The position numbers and the translations under genes were made by a program. 64,000 nucleotides of DNA from an uncultured Lachnospiraceae bacterium (GTDB taxonomy: Bacteria; Bacillota; Clostridia; Lachnospirales; Lachnospiraceae). Shown one piece after another: positions 43,271 through 54,100 of the stretch (within the stretch, counting starts at the first letter, position 1; each line of letters opens with the position of its first letter). Below the pieces are notes generated by a model. It saw only the letters and a list, made by a program, of their open reading frames with translations. It made no database searches and was not told the origin of the DNA. Where the stretch lies: assembly GCA_910585545.1 (NCBI GenBank), contig CAJUFN010000012.1, positions 4,948 to 68,947 on the forward strand, in the 5' to 3' direction.

Positions 43271-44026
43271 TTATTCGTCCTCTTTCCCTTTTCCATAATA
43301 AAGCTCATGCACTTCTTTTGTATAAGTACCGTCTTCGTTATAAATGATCAATGGTTTCTCCACCGTTATCCTCGAATTTGCACCTCGTACACCCTCGAGT
43401 AATACCATATTCGGTTCCTTATAAAGCCCGGGATATACAAGCCGCATTCGTTTAGGTTCGATTTTATATGCGCTCATCTTACTTAGAATCTCCGCAAGCC
43501 GAAATGGCCGGTGCACCATATAAAATCGCCCTTTAAAGCGGAGTATCTTTGCGCTTTCCCGCAAAATATCATCCAACGTGCATAACACTTCATGCCTTGC
43601 AATGGTCATCGCATCACTGTCATTTCTAAGTCCATGCGATCCAATCATATACGGCGGGTTCGTCGTAATAACATCAAAAGAACCTGCCGGGAATATGGAA
43701 GAAGCTTCCTTGATATCGCCTGTCACAATATCAATCTCATTCTCAAGATGATTATGCAGTACACTTCTTCTTGCCATATCGGCGCTTTCTTTTTGTATCT
43801 CCAAGCCTGTAAAATGTTCTCCATCCGTTTTTGCCTTCATTAAAACAGGAAGGATTCCTGTCCCCGTACCAAGGTCAAGAACCCTTTCTCCTTTTTTCAC
43901 TGTAACAAAACTAGATAACAAAGAACTGTCCATGCCAAAACAAAACCTTCCGGGATGCTGAATCAATTCATATCCTTTAATCTGAAGGTCATCCAGCCGT
44001 TCTCCCTCTTTTAAATTAGTTGTCAT
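43271..44026 (-). CDS. tRNA1(Val) (adenine37-N6)-methyltransferase-like protein (YabB)
   Basis: 251 aa class I methyltransferase. SAM motif VLDLGTGTGILPVLM, catalytic NPPY motif VITTNPPYMIGSHG, and late YNEDGTYTKEVHELY. The family includes TrmN6/YfiC and Bacillus YabB. It overlaps the ricT end by 11 bp and abuts rsmI, a fixed Firmicute arrangement. Confidence 0.9.
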   Translation of the reverse strand: MTTNLKEGERLDDLQIKGYELIQHPGRFCFGMDSSLLSSFVTVKKGERVLDLGTGTGILPVLMKAKTDGEHFTGLEIQKESADMARRSVLHNHLENEIDIVTGDIKEASSIFPAGSFDVITTNPPYMIGSHGLRNDSDAMTIARHEVLCTLDDILRESAKILRFKGRFYMVHRPFRLAEILSKMSAYKIEPKRMRLVYPGLYKEPNMVLLEGVRGANSRITVEKPLIIYNEDGTYTKEVHELYYGKGKEDE

Positions 44027-44927
44027 TCAGTTTTGATTCTCCTTCGCCTTTTTCCAAAGCCTTCAGCTCTTTTAATTCTTCTTTTGATAGTTTCATATCA
44101 TTTTTCTTACGTCTTGGACGGAATTTCAACTCGTCTACTTTATATTCACGAATCTCTTTTTCATCATTCTCCAACGTTACGACAACTTTCACAAGCTGTC
44201 TCAATACGCTTAAACTTTGCACCTCTCCCACAAGTCCTTCCGCAGTGCGGACCGTGTCGCCTACTGCCGGGAGACGGCTGTTTAGCTCTTCGTACGTCTC
44301 TTCCTCATTTGTAAGACAGCACATCAGCCTTCCACATACGCCGGAAATCTTTGTCGGATTCAAAGATAGATTCTGCTCCTTTGCCATCTTAATGGATACC
44401 GGCGCAAACTCAGCAAGATACGTATGGCAGCAAAGCGGCCTTCCGCATACGCCGATACCTCCGCGAATCTTTGTCTCATCGCGGACCCCGATTTGGCGAA
44501 GCTCAATCCTGGTCCGAAATACCGATGCCAGATCTTTTACCAACTCTCTGAAATCAATTCTTCCATCTGCCGTAAAGTAAAATAATACTTTATTGTTATC
44601 AAATGTATATTCTGCATCAATCAGCTTCATATCTAATTCATGTTTCCGAATCTTCTCAAGACAAATCTGAAATGCTTCTTTTTCTTTCTCTCTGTTTCTC
44701 TCTTCTGCCTTTTTATCTTCCTCTGTGGCAATACGGATAACCGGCTTTAGCGGCTGCGTAACCTGTTCTTCAGGAATCTCCTTTGGTCCTGTTACAACAT
44801 TGCCGAATTCCACGCCCCTTGCCGTCTCCACAATGACCTGATCTCCCTGTCTGATATGCAGTTTTCCCGGTGCAAAAAAGTATATTTTCCCTGCTGTCCG
44901 GAATCTTACACCTATTACCTTTATCAT
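44016..44927 (-). CDS. ricT: PSP1-domain protein RicT (YaaT)
   Basis: 303 aa. The PSP1 core has GDQVIVETARGVEFGNVV and the cysteine cluster IGVCGRPLCCHTYL / ISGVCGRLMCCLTNEEETY. In Bacillus, RicT works with RicA and RicF as a [4Fe-4S] complex that guides RNase Y and affects sporulation and competence. The C terminus is highly charged. Located between holB and trmN6 as in Bacillus. Confidence 0.93.
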   Translation of the reverse strand: MIKVIGVRFRTAGKIYFFAPGKLHIRQGDQVIVETARGVEFGNVVTGPKEIPEEQVTQPLKPVIRIATEEDKKAEERNREKEKEAFQICLEKIRKHELDMKLIDAEYTFDNNKVLFYFTADGRIDFRELVKDLASVFRTRIELRQIGVRDETKIRGGIGVCGRPLCCHTYLAEFAPVSIKMAKEQNLSLNPTKISGVCGRLMCCLTNEEETYEELNSRLPAVGDTVRTAEGLVGEVQSLSVLRQLVKVVVTLENDEKEIREYKVDELKFRPRRKKNDMKLSKEELKELKALEKGEGESKLNDN

Positions 44928-44930
44928 GTT

Positions 44931-45923
44931 CTAATTCTCCTTTATCGTCAATAGCAAAAGCTCCATCGTTAAATCGAAGTTTACATTTGCTTTCAGCCTT
45001 GCTTTTGCCTTTTCAAGTGCATCTAAAATTTCTTCAATACCTTCATAAGAGCTTCTGTTCGCCCTCTCCTGAATAAAATCCATCTGATCTTTAAAAATCA
45101 CACCATTGACATCTTTCGTCGCTTTATATAAAAGCACATCACGGTACCAGACCATGATAAGATCAAGACAATCTGAAATATTCAGCTTAAATGTCTCCAA
45201 TTTTTTAATTGCCCGAACAATCTCTGCACTATCCATCTCATTGATATATTTCATAAGCTGGATCATCTCTTCTTTTATCTCATTAAAATGTTCACTGGAA
45301 GCAAGGGCAATGGCCTTTCCCATATTGCCCTGTGCAAAGGATGCACAAATTTCCGCCTGATAATCCGGAATCTCCATCTCTTCCATAAGATACTTTTTAA
45401 TCAGCTTATCTTTAATATTTCTCAGTTTTAAGACGACACATCTGGAACGTATCGTCGCTAAAAGACTTTCTGCATTCTCCGTAAGAAGAAAAATGATCGC
45501 ATATGCAGGCGGTTCTTCTATCGTCTTCAAGATTGCATTCTGCGCCTGCGGCGTCATAAGATCCGCCTCCGGAATAATATAGATTTTATATTTCCCACTG
45601 TATGGCTTGATCATAATATCATTGTTAATCTGTGTACGCACGTCATCTACGCTAATCGTATTTGGTTTTTCATGCGTTACACGGATAACATCCGGATGGT
45701 TCCCACTCATGATCTGCCTGCAATCGTGACAATCATAGCAAGGATCTGATTTACTGTTGTGACATTGCAGCATCATGGCAAATAAATTTGCCAGAAGCTT
45801 CTTTCCTGATCCTCTCTCTCCATTCAAAATATATGCATGCGATACCTTGTCTCCTTGTACCGCGCCTTGAATATATTCAATAATATCTCTGTGTCCTACA
45901 ACACTTCCAAAACCATTATTCAT
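44931..45923 (-). CDS. holB: DNA polymerase III subunit delta'
   Basis: 330 aa from the ATG at 45923 (MNNGFGSVVGHRDIIEYIQG), with AAAGGA nine bases upstream; a longer frame adds 12 unlikely residues. Clamp-loader subunit: Walker-like GERGSGKKLLA, zinc cysteines CHNSKSDPCYDCHDC, PEADLMTPQAQNAILKTIEEPP, SRC motif TIRSRCVVLKLR. Operon with the kinase-like gene upstream and ricT downstream. Confidence 0.93.
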   Translation of the reverse strand: MNNGFGSVVGHRDIIEYIQGAVQGDKVSHAYILNGERGSGKKLLANLFAMMLQCHNSKSDPCYDCHDCRQIMSGNHPDVIRVTHEKPNTISVDDVRTQINNDIMIKPYSGKYKIYIIPEADLMTPQAQNAILKTIEEPPAYAIIFLLTENAESLLATIRSRCVVLKLRNIKDKLIKKYLMEEMEIPDYQAEICASFAQGNMGKAIALASSEHFNEIKEEMIQLMKYINEMDSAEIVRAIKKLETFKLNISDCLDLIMVWYRDVLLYKATKDVNGVIFKDQMDFIQERANRSSYEGIEEILDALEKAKARLKANVNFDLTMELLLLTIKEN

Positions 45924-45967
45924 CCTGCCGCGTCCTTTCCCTTCGATGTCGATTGGCAATCTCTAAT

Positions 45968-46555
45968 CTACATCTGCGCCTTAATCATCTCTGCGATTTC
46001 TTTCGCACATCTATCTCTGTCATCATTGATATAACGTTTCTTAATACCGCACTCTAAGATATTCTCATCTGAAAAATCTTTATTATCCGCCATGAAACGT
46101 CTGCACATCTCATCGTACTTTGGTGTCTTTTGTGCCCTTTCTCTCTTAAGCGCTCTTTCAAGGCGCTCACCATCTTCTACCTCGATATAAACCGGTATTA
46201 CTTTGGTATTTCCATAATATTTACGAATTCTGTCATAAGATTCCAATGTTCCGATCATAAGATAATAATTATCATTTTCCAGATCGATCTGCCCGTCGTC
46301 TACTGTAAAATAACGCCACACACCATGTACCGTCTCATAAGAACGAACCTCTACCACTTTATCTTCTCTTACCATGCTGGAAAGTTCACTTTCGCTTACA
46401 AAAAAGTATTCTACACCTTCGGTCTCATCCTCACGAATCGGTCTTGTTGTATAAGGTACGATCGTCTGAAGATTTGGCGCCTCTTCCTGAATCTTCTTAA
46501 ATATCGAATCTTTTCCTGATGAACTCTTCCCCATTACATAAAATATCTTTCCCAT
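45968..46555 (-). CDS. Guanylate-kinase-like P-loop protein
   Basis: 195 aa. Overall GMK fold: MGKIFYVMGKSSSGKDSIFK, TIVPYTTRPIREDETEGVEYFFVSE, then VIPVYIEVEDGERLERALKRERAQ. The P-loop reads GKSSSGKDS where true guanylate kinases have GPSGxGKST, so the usual Ser/Thr after the lysine is Asp. In Bacillus this operon position holds tmk (thymidylate kinase). The role could be a divergent nucleotide kinase or a regulatory protein. It lies between the decarboxylase and holB with short gaps, so is co-transcribed. Confidence 0.75.
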   Translation of the reverse strand: MGKIFYVMGKSSSGKDSIFKKIQEEAPNLQTIVPYTTRPIREDETEGVEYFFVSESELSSMVREDKVVEVRSYETVHGVWRYFTVDDGQIDLENDNYYLMIGTLESYDRIRKYYGNTKVIPVYIEVEDGERLERALKRERAQKTPKYDEMCRRFMADNKDFSDENILECGIKKRYINDDRDRCAKEIAEMIKAQM

Positions 46556-46570
46556 ACTTTACTCCTTTTC

Positions 46571-47998
46571 TCATCCTTGTACTTTTATAAAAAATTTTTT
46601 CTGTGTTCCTTCTATCTGAAATCCAAGCTGCCGATATCGTTTCAGCAAACAGATCGTTTCCATATTAATCTCCTCCCCCGGTACGATAAGCGGTATCCCC
46701 GGCGGATATATATATGCATACTCTGCGGCAACTTTTCCCTCGCATTCTTCCCACGCAAGAAATATACCGTCCTCTTCTATATCTGAACTTTTACAAGCCT
46801 GCCTAAGTCTTGGGAGTGTAAACGCTTTTCCCTTGTCTGATATCGTTTCCTGTTCTGCGTCTATTTTCTTTAGTGCATCTAAAAGCCTTGCAAAACCTTC
46901 TTTCGTATCTCCTACGGAAGTTAAAGCTATTACATACTCCATAGAAGCCATTTCCATCTGCAGATGATATTCTTCCAGTAAAATTTCATATAACTTCTTT
47001 CCACTGATACCGCAATCTTTCGTAGAAATCAATATCTTAGAGCGGTCGAATCGCTCAGTCTCTATCAGCTTTAAGCACTTTAGTTCTTTTAGCTTTTTTC
47101 TTGCCTCTTCTAATATTCTAACATACTTGTCAAATATTTGCCCGCTTTCTTCCTCAAGCCACCGCAAACATAGATCGATCCCCGCCATAAGAATATAGGA
47201 AGGACTGCTCGATTGCAGCATATGCAAATATTTTTCTATATTGTTCCTGTCTGCGATACTTCCATTTATATGCAGGAGCGCTGTCTGTGTAGGTGCCGGC
47301 AACGTCTTGTGAAGACTGTGGATAACAATGTCTGCTCCTTGTCGGTTCGCGTTCTGCAAAAAATATGGATGAAAACCAAAATGTGCCCCATGCGCCTCGT
47401 CCACGATCAATGGTATGCTTCTTTTATGAACCACTTGGGCAATTGCATGTACATCTGATACTACCCCATCATATGTTGGCGAAACGATTACAACTGCTTT
47501 CGCATCCGGATTCTCTTCCAATAAACGCTCCACTTCCAGGACAGTTATCTCCCCGTTAATCTCAAATGGTTCTTTCTGCTCCGGATACAGGTATGCCGGC
47601 TGCAATTCATTCATAAACACTGCGTGATACACAGACTTATGACAATTCCTTGCCATCAATATCTTGTCCCCTTTTCTTGTGGTTCCAAGAACCGCCGATA
47701 GGATCCCCACCGTACTCCCGTTAATCAGCAGATGACTTTCCTTCGCTCCGTATAAAACTGCAGCCCTTTTTTGCATCTTTGCAAACAAATCTTCGGGATG
47801 ATGCAAATCATCAAATCCCTCAATCTCGGTAATATCTATCTCATACGGAAACGCTATCTCTTCAAGCCCTTTTAGACTTGTATTTCGTTTATGTCCCGGC
47901 ATATGAAATCCATAATAATCAGAAGCTGCATACATTTTTAACTTATCATATAATGTCTGCATAAATTGTAACCTGTTCACCTTTATCACATTTATCAT
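46571..47998 (-). CDS. Orn/Lys/Arg decarboxylase-family PLP enzyme (YaaO/SpeA-like)
   Basis: 475 aa, short form without the wing domain. Seen: YYGFHMPGHKRN, LLINGSTVGILSAVLGTTRKGD, VIVSPTYDGVVSD, VDEAHGAHFGFHP, PLP-lysine HSLHKTLPAPTQTALL, and the C-terminal YIYPPGIPLIVPGEEI. It probably decarboxylates arginine or lysine for polyamine synthesis. First gene of the operon leading to holB, as yaaO in Bacillus. Start is uncertain: MINVIKVN at 47998 and MQTLYDKL at 47962 both lack a strong site. Confidence 0.88.
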   Translation of the reverse strand: MINVIKVNRLQFMQTLYDKLKMYAASDYYGFHMPGHKRNTSLKGLEEIAFPYEIDITEIEGFDDLHHPEDLFAKMQKRAAVLYGAKESHLLINGSTVGILSAVLGTTRKGDKILMARNCHKSVYHAVFMNELQPAYLYPEQKEPFEINGEITVLEVERLLEENPDAKAVVIVSPTYDGVVSDVHAIAQVVHKRSIPLIVDEAHGAHFGFHPYFLQNANRQGADIVIHSLHKTLPAPTQTALLHINGSIADRNNIEKYLHMLQSSSPSYILMAGIDLCLRWLEEESGQIFDKYVRILEEARKKLKELKCLKLIETERFDRSKILISTKDCGISGKKLYEILLEEYHLQMEMASMEYVIALTSVGDTKEGFARLLDALKKIDAEQETISDKGKAFTLPRLRQACKSSDIEEDGIFLAWEECEGKVAAEYAYIYPPGIPLIVPGEEINMETICLLKRYRQLGFQIEGTQKKFFIKVQG

Positions 47999-48066
47999 TA
48001 TTTTAACTTTGCAGACTTCTCTTTGTCAATAAATACTCTTTATTTTTTCTTACATCCCTTTTACGC

Positions 48067-48095
48067 AAAAATGGACAGACTAACACGCCTGTCCA
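48067..48095 (-). terminator. Terminator of the GH2 gene
   Basis: Minus strand: TGGACAG / CTGTCCA stem with a 10-nt loop, then TTTTT. Confidence 0.75.
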
Positions 48096-48136
48096 CCTTC
48101 GGATTACTAATTAAATTTAATTAAAATTAAACTTGA

Positions 48137-51100
48137 TTAAAATTCTCTTTTTTTCTTCATTGCTGCCACAACTGCTGCTGCCGCAAGTAATGCTGCTGCC
48201 GGAACTGCTGCATTTGCACTGTCGCCTGTCTTTGCAGATTTCTTAACAGCACCATTTGTATCCTTGCTTCCTGCATCATTAGAATCTGTCTTGCCTGTAG
48301 ATGCTACCTTCGTATCATCTTCACCCTTTGTGCTGCTGCCGTTACTATTATCTGCAGCACCTGGTTCTTCTGTCTTACCTGGTACCTCAGTATTCGGCTC
48401 TTCATCAGCATTTTCTTCTAAGCTCTCAAGTGCTGCCTTTAATGCATCTGTTGCTGCATCAATTTGTGCCTGATTAGCATCTACGTCTACATATACTGCT
48501 AAAGCTGTATCGTATGCTGCTTTTACTGCCTTGGCACTTTCTTCTGTATAAAGTGTTAAGTCAACGCTTTCTACCTGTGTCAGAAGTCCTTGCAGTACAC
48601 TCTTATCCGGTGTACGACGAAGCTTCATAATCGCTTCATGCAACATCTTATAAGCATTTGCTACGTCTTCTGCTGTTGCATTATCATCTCCGTAAACAGC
48701 ATTTGCTGCTGCTAACATCGCCTCGAGATTTTCAAAAGTGGTTGGAACGAATGTATCTGTTTCAGATGCTTCTTCCTCTTCCACATAACCATTTGCCTGG
48801 CCAATCAATTTTTCAAGTCTGGTCTTATCTACAATTTCTTTCAATTCCAGACCTGCCGCTGCATTATTTAAGTCTTCTAATGCTTTTTCAACTTCAGCGT
48901 CGAGTGCATCTGCATCATCCAATGTAGCTTTTGCTGCTGCAAGTGCATCTGATAATTTCTTGGCACTTTCTTCTGTGTAAATGCTAAGATCCGTATTTAC
49001 CAATTCCTCATATCTCTTCTGAAGATCTGTCTTATCTCCGCCGAGGAAGGAGAGAAGATGTACTTTAGAAAGCAGGTTCTCATATGCTGCGTCAACTTCT
49101 TCCTGCGTTGCAGCTGCATCCTCATTCACTGCGATTGCTTCTGCAAGCGCTGCTTCAAACCATGCTTTTACGCTTGGAACTAAAAGTTTATAGTCATCGC
49201 TTTCCTGCTGTTCTTGTGCATATGTAATAAGTGCTGCTAAGTCGCTCTTATCTTCGGCTGGTACCGTATCTTTCTCAAGATCAAAGTCTAACCATAATAC
49301 TACATTTTCGTCTGCCGCATTATGTTTTGCCATAATTGCTTCGCCGTCTAATGCTTCACTGTATACAACAACCTGTTCAAATGTAAGTTCAGATTGTCTT
49401 GTACTTTCTTTCTGAGGTTCATATCCTACAGAGAATTTATCAGATGTCTTATTCACATTTTTAATTGTTAATTCATCTTTCGTTCCAACTACTTCGCCAT
49501 CTACATAAATATTTAATGTATTCTTGTCATAAGTAGCTGCGATTGTATGCCATTTATCAAAGAAATCATCTTCAAGCGTAGCAGACTCTACCTGTTCCCA
49601 GCTTCTTCCGTTACTGATATATGCATCAATCTTAATAATATTTCTGTTCTTATCATAGTAGATACGGTATGCAAATGAGTTATCACCGATACTTGCGATC
49701 ATATTGTGTTTCTCATGTGAATCCCATACTCCTGTATCGTTTGATTTTACGGATGCCGGAACATATACTCTGGATGATACCGTAAAGTCATTACCACCTG
49801 TCATTGCATCATTTACGATCTGATCAGGGTCATTTACAGAGAAGTATCCATTCAATGCCGTAAGTTTTCCATTCTCGCCTGCTACATAGCTTGCTGTATC
49901 CGGAGTCAGAGTATTAAGACCATTCTTACCGGAATCTTTAATAAGCTCATCTGCTGCAATTGCTTTTTCCAATACGGTAATCTGAGCCTGCGCTGTAAGT
50001 GCACTGTTGCCGTTTACCTCTGTTACTTTCAGAACAACCGTTCCCGCTGGTGCTGTACGTCCTACGGTCACAACTGCTTTTGCAGGATCGTTTGCATCTG
50101 CTGCTACTGTAATACCTTCCGCCGGGTTTCCTTCTGCATCTGTAACTGCCCATGCTGCGTTCTCTACTTTTGCATTTTCATTATCCGTTGTCAAAGCAAA
50201 CTCAAAAGAGCTTCCCTGTTCGATTTCTGCTGCTGCCGGATTGATTGCTACTTCGGAAATCTGTTCCTTATTCTGGAATTCCATTTTCTCAAAGTCAACC
50301 CAAAGCTGTACGCTTTCATCATCTGCTGTAATTGCAGGTTCTGCCGCATACTGTGCTGCAACTTCTTCTGCCGTCAGCGCTTTGCTGTAAATGTGAATAC
50401 CTTCCACTCTATGTCTGGATGTTCTTCCAGTATCCGGACATGCGCCGATTGTGAAATTATAATCGGAATGTGCAACACCTTCTGTTGTTCCTGTCGCCTT
50501 CTTCTGAAGGAGTTCACCGTCAAGATATACAGCAATCTCATTCGTCTCTGCATTATACTGACCTACAACCTGATGTGTTTTGTTTACAAAGTCTGCTCTC
50601 TTATCAGAAGGAATACTTGCTTCGATCGGCCTCCAGGAACCACCTGCGTAGATATGGAAATCCAATGTCTCGCCTCTCTTTGTACGAAGTGCGAATGCAT
50701 AATCACCTTTGCCTGCTACCATGTTGTAATCCATGGTTCCCTCCGGATTGATGTAAGCTTCGATACTAAAAGAATTCTTGCCTTCTAATACCGGATTTAA
50801 TACTTCGTTAAATGGAATACTCATCTGACCTTGCATATATACATTGCCGTCTTTTGCTCCAAAGGAAGATTTCTTATCATAAGGAATCAGAAGTCCATTC
50901 TGGCTTTCATCTACGATAAACGTCTCTTTTCCTTCCAACGCTTTTACATCTTCTACATACTGCGCTGCTAATGCTATCCTTTCTTCCCCTACAATTGCTG
51001 CCTGTGCCTCCGGCATTGCATTTACTTCTGCCAAAATCTTTTCTGCTGCCTCTAACTGACTGTAATTATATGCTACGAAAGAATCAATCTTTTCGATAAG

Positions 51101-54100
51101 CTTTGCTGCCTGTTCTTTGTCATATTCTGTTCTGTCAAAAGAATCAACTACACGATACGCTTTTGCCTTATCAGAAACTGCCTTATCATCTGCATCGCTT
51201 GCAACCGGCATCAGAGTAAATTCCCACTCATATACTTTGTTGCTTGGAAGCTGATACTGAGAAAGAGGTCCTGGTCCGCAAGTAGCTCCACCTGTTCCAA
51301 GAGAACCGTAGCCTACGTTTACGATAGTTTCTTTTCTAGGTGTTAAACCATATATATGGTCTGTAGAGTTCAAGTCGTCCGGAGTAAAGTGCAGTGCACT
51401 TGCCTCTACAACATCTTTTGCTGCTACAAGAAGCGCATTATTTAAACCTTCGTCAGCAATCTTCATCCATTTTACATCTGTCAAGTTACCTGTATCATCC
51501 ACTTTTAAGTATGGATAGAAGAAATCCGAAACGGTGCTTGTATAGATACCCTGTCTTGCATTTGTCTTTCTGTCATTGAATGTTTCCACCGGTCCGTTAC
51601 CGTACCATGTCACATTCTCAAATCCTTCCGGAAGTGTCATTAAAGAACCAATCTTAATAAAGTTGCCCATGCCGCTGTTTCTTGCATCTACAGACATCTT
51701 AACCGTAACTTCACCATCACCATTGATTGTGTAAATGATTGTTTCTTTTGTATTTCCTGCATCCGGGAATACGATATTGGCTGTAATCACGTTCTGTCCA
51801 GCTTCGTTTACGGCTGTATCAATGCTTTCAACCTGAATGTTCTTCTCTACGCCATTCCAGTTGCCATCGAAAGAATTTTTATCATTTTCTACAAGGCCTC
51901 TGTAGAAGTTTGGAGCCGGTCCTTTTTCGATCAAAGTCTTGCCATCATACATGTAATTGCTCATCACACCTGTAGCTTTATCAATAGCAAAGCTAAAATT
52001 CTCTCCTGCTACGTTCCATGCATCTTCTGCTTCTGTTACAGATACTTCTTTTTCACTTACTGCAGGAGCTGCCTGTTCTACTTGTGCCGGAACCTTAACC
52101 TGTCCCCAAGACATTTCGGCACCTGCCTGGGCCCAATCTGTGGCTTCTTTTAAACTTGCGGAAATTGTCAGGTAATATTCACTGCCCGGTGCAATCTCCT
52201 TAGGCATTGTAAATGGTACATCGATCTGTCCGTTTTTCTGCGGTGCAACATCTGGATTCTCAACTACACCGCTATCGATTTCGATACCATTTTCGGTAAG
52301 TGACCACGTAACATCATATTCATTTAAGTTTGTAAAGTTATTTTCGTTGTAAACGTTAACTTTTCTTACGTCCAGATCAGCTACTTCTGCATCAAACCAT
52401 AAGTTCTGATACTGATATTTTACTTCCATAAGCTCTGGCTGCGGAGTTCTGTCAGGGCTTATCAAACCATTTTCACAGAAGCTGTTATCGTTCGGAACAT
52501 CGCCCCAGTCACCGCCGTAGCCATAGAATTTTCCTGCGATTTCATCTTTGTAAAGGTTTGTATGTGTATCATTTTCTCCGTAGTAATCCCAACCACGAAC
52601 CTGTGCTTCCGTATGACCGTCTGCATAATCAAGCCATAACAAGACACTTTCATCCTCTTCCGTGATCGCCGGATTTACGGAATTCTGCGCTTTGATCTCG
52701 TCTGCACTTAAAGCTCTGTTGTAAATACGTGCTACAGACATTTCGCCGTCTAATTTTCTTCCATGCGTCGTATCATATCCAATACCGATCGCACTTGAAG
52801 TAGATGCAATGCTATCCTGTACATTATTAGAGGCTAACTGCTCTCCATCTACATAAATCTTAATTTCACCTTTGTCATAAGTACCTACAACCTGATGCCA
52901 GTTTCCAACCCAGTTTTCCGGGAAATTACAAGATGTACTCTTCCAGCTTTGGTTATTGTATACAAAGAACTCTAAACCAGAACCACTGCTCTTTGTCTTT
53001 AATGCAACCTGCGTATCACTCTTTGCTATAAGAACGCTATTCTGAGCGGTAGAAGCCGGTTTTACAATTGTTTCAAATGTAAATGATTTTCCGGTTCCGG
53101 ATAATGCGCTGTTATATTTGCTGTCATTATCCATAAGTGTATAACCGCTGAAAGAAGTTCCGCCGTTTAAGCTGCCTTCACCTGCATCTGTATTCCAGTT
53201 GTTTTCATCACCAACTGCCTTACCATCTACACCTGTTCTGTCTGTCACTCCATATGTAGAACCTAAGTCTGCAAGATCGACTGCCCTTGACTGATCTACC
53301 CAGTCCCAGATAAATCCGCCGAGCATGTTATCTCCGCTTCTTACTGCATCCCAGTATTCTTTTAAGTTACCGACAGAGTTACCCATCGCATGCGCATACT
53401 CGCACATTACATATGGAATCTTTCCGGAACCTGCGCGGCCCTGAACGGTTCCTACCGATGGATACATATTACTTCCCATGTCGGTTCCCATACCGTCATT
53501 CTGACCTTCACTGTGAACCGGTCTTGTAGGATCATTATCTTTAAAGTACCAGATCATATCGCGGAAAATACCATTTCCGAAATTAGGATCTTGCGTATAT
53601 GCCATCTCATTACCGATGGACCAGATTACAATTGCCGGATTGTTCTTTAATCTCTTATAAGCTGTTTCTGTACGATCCATTCCAAGCTCATAGAATAAAC
53701 CTATGTTATTGCTATTACCCATGATCGCATGACATTCCATGTTTGTCTCACCCATCATGTACATACCGTATTCATTGCACAGCCAGTACAAATAATCATC
53801 ATTACTGTAATGAGAAGTACGGATTGCATTCAAGTTATTCTGCTTCATGATTTTCACATCTTCAAAAATCGTCTCCTGCGGAACAGCTTTGCCGTAAAAT
53901 GGGTCTGTATCATGACGGTTCGCACCTTTCAGAAGCAAGCGCTGTCCATTGATTTTTACAGGTTCCCATTCTCTTGTTGTTACTCTATAATTGCTATCTA
54001 CTTCCGTTCTTGTAAACTCAATCTCACGGAAACCAAGCTGTGTAGACAATGTCTCAACCGCATTGCCCTCGCCATCCTTTAACGTAAGTACAAGCGCATA

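Noticed and set aside
44020..44580. 186-codon plus-strand frame
   Set aside because: Antisense to ricT, Ser/Phe-rich shadow composition, no ribosome site.
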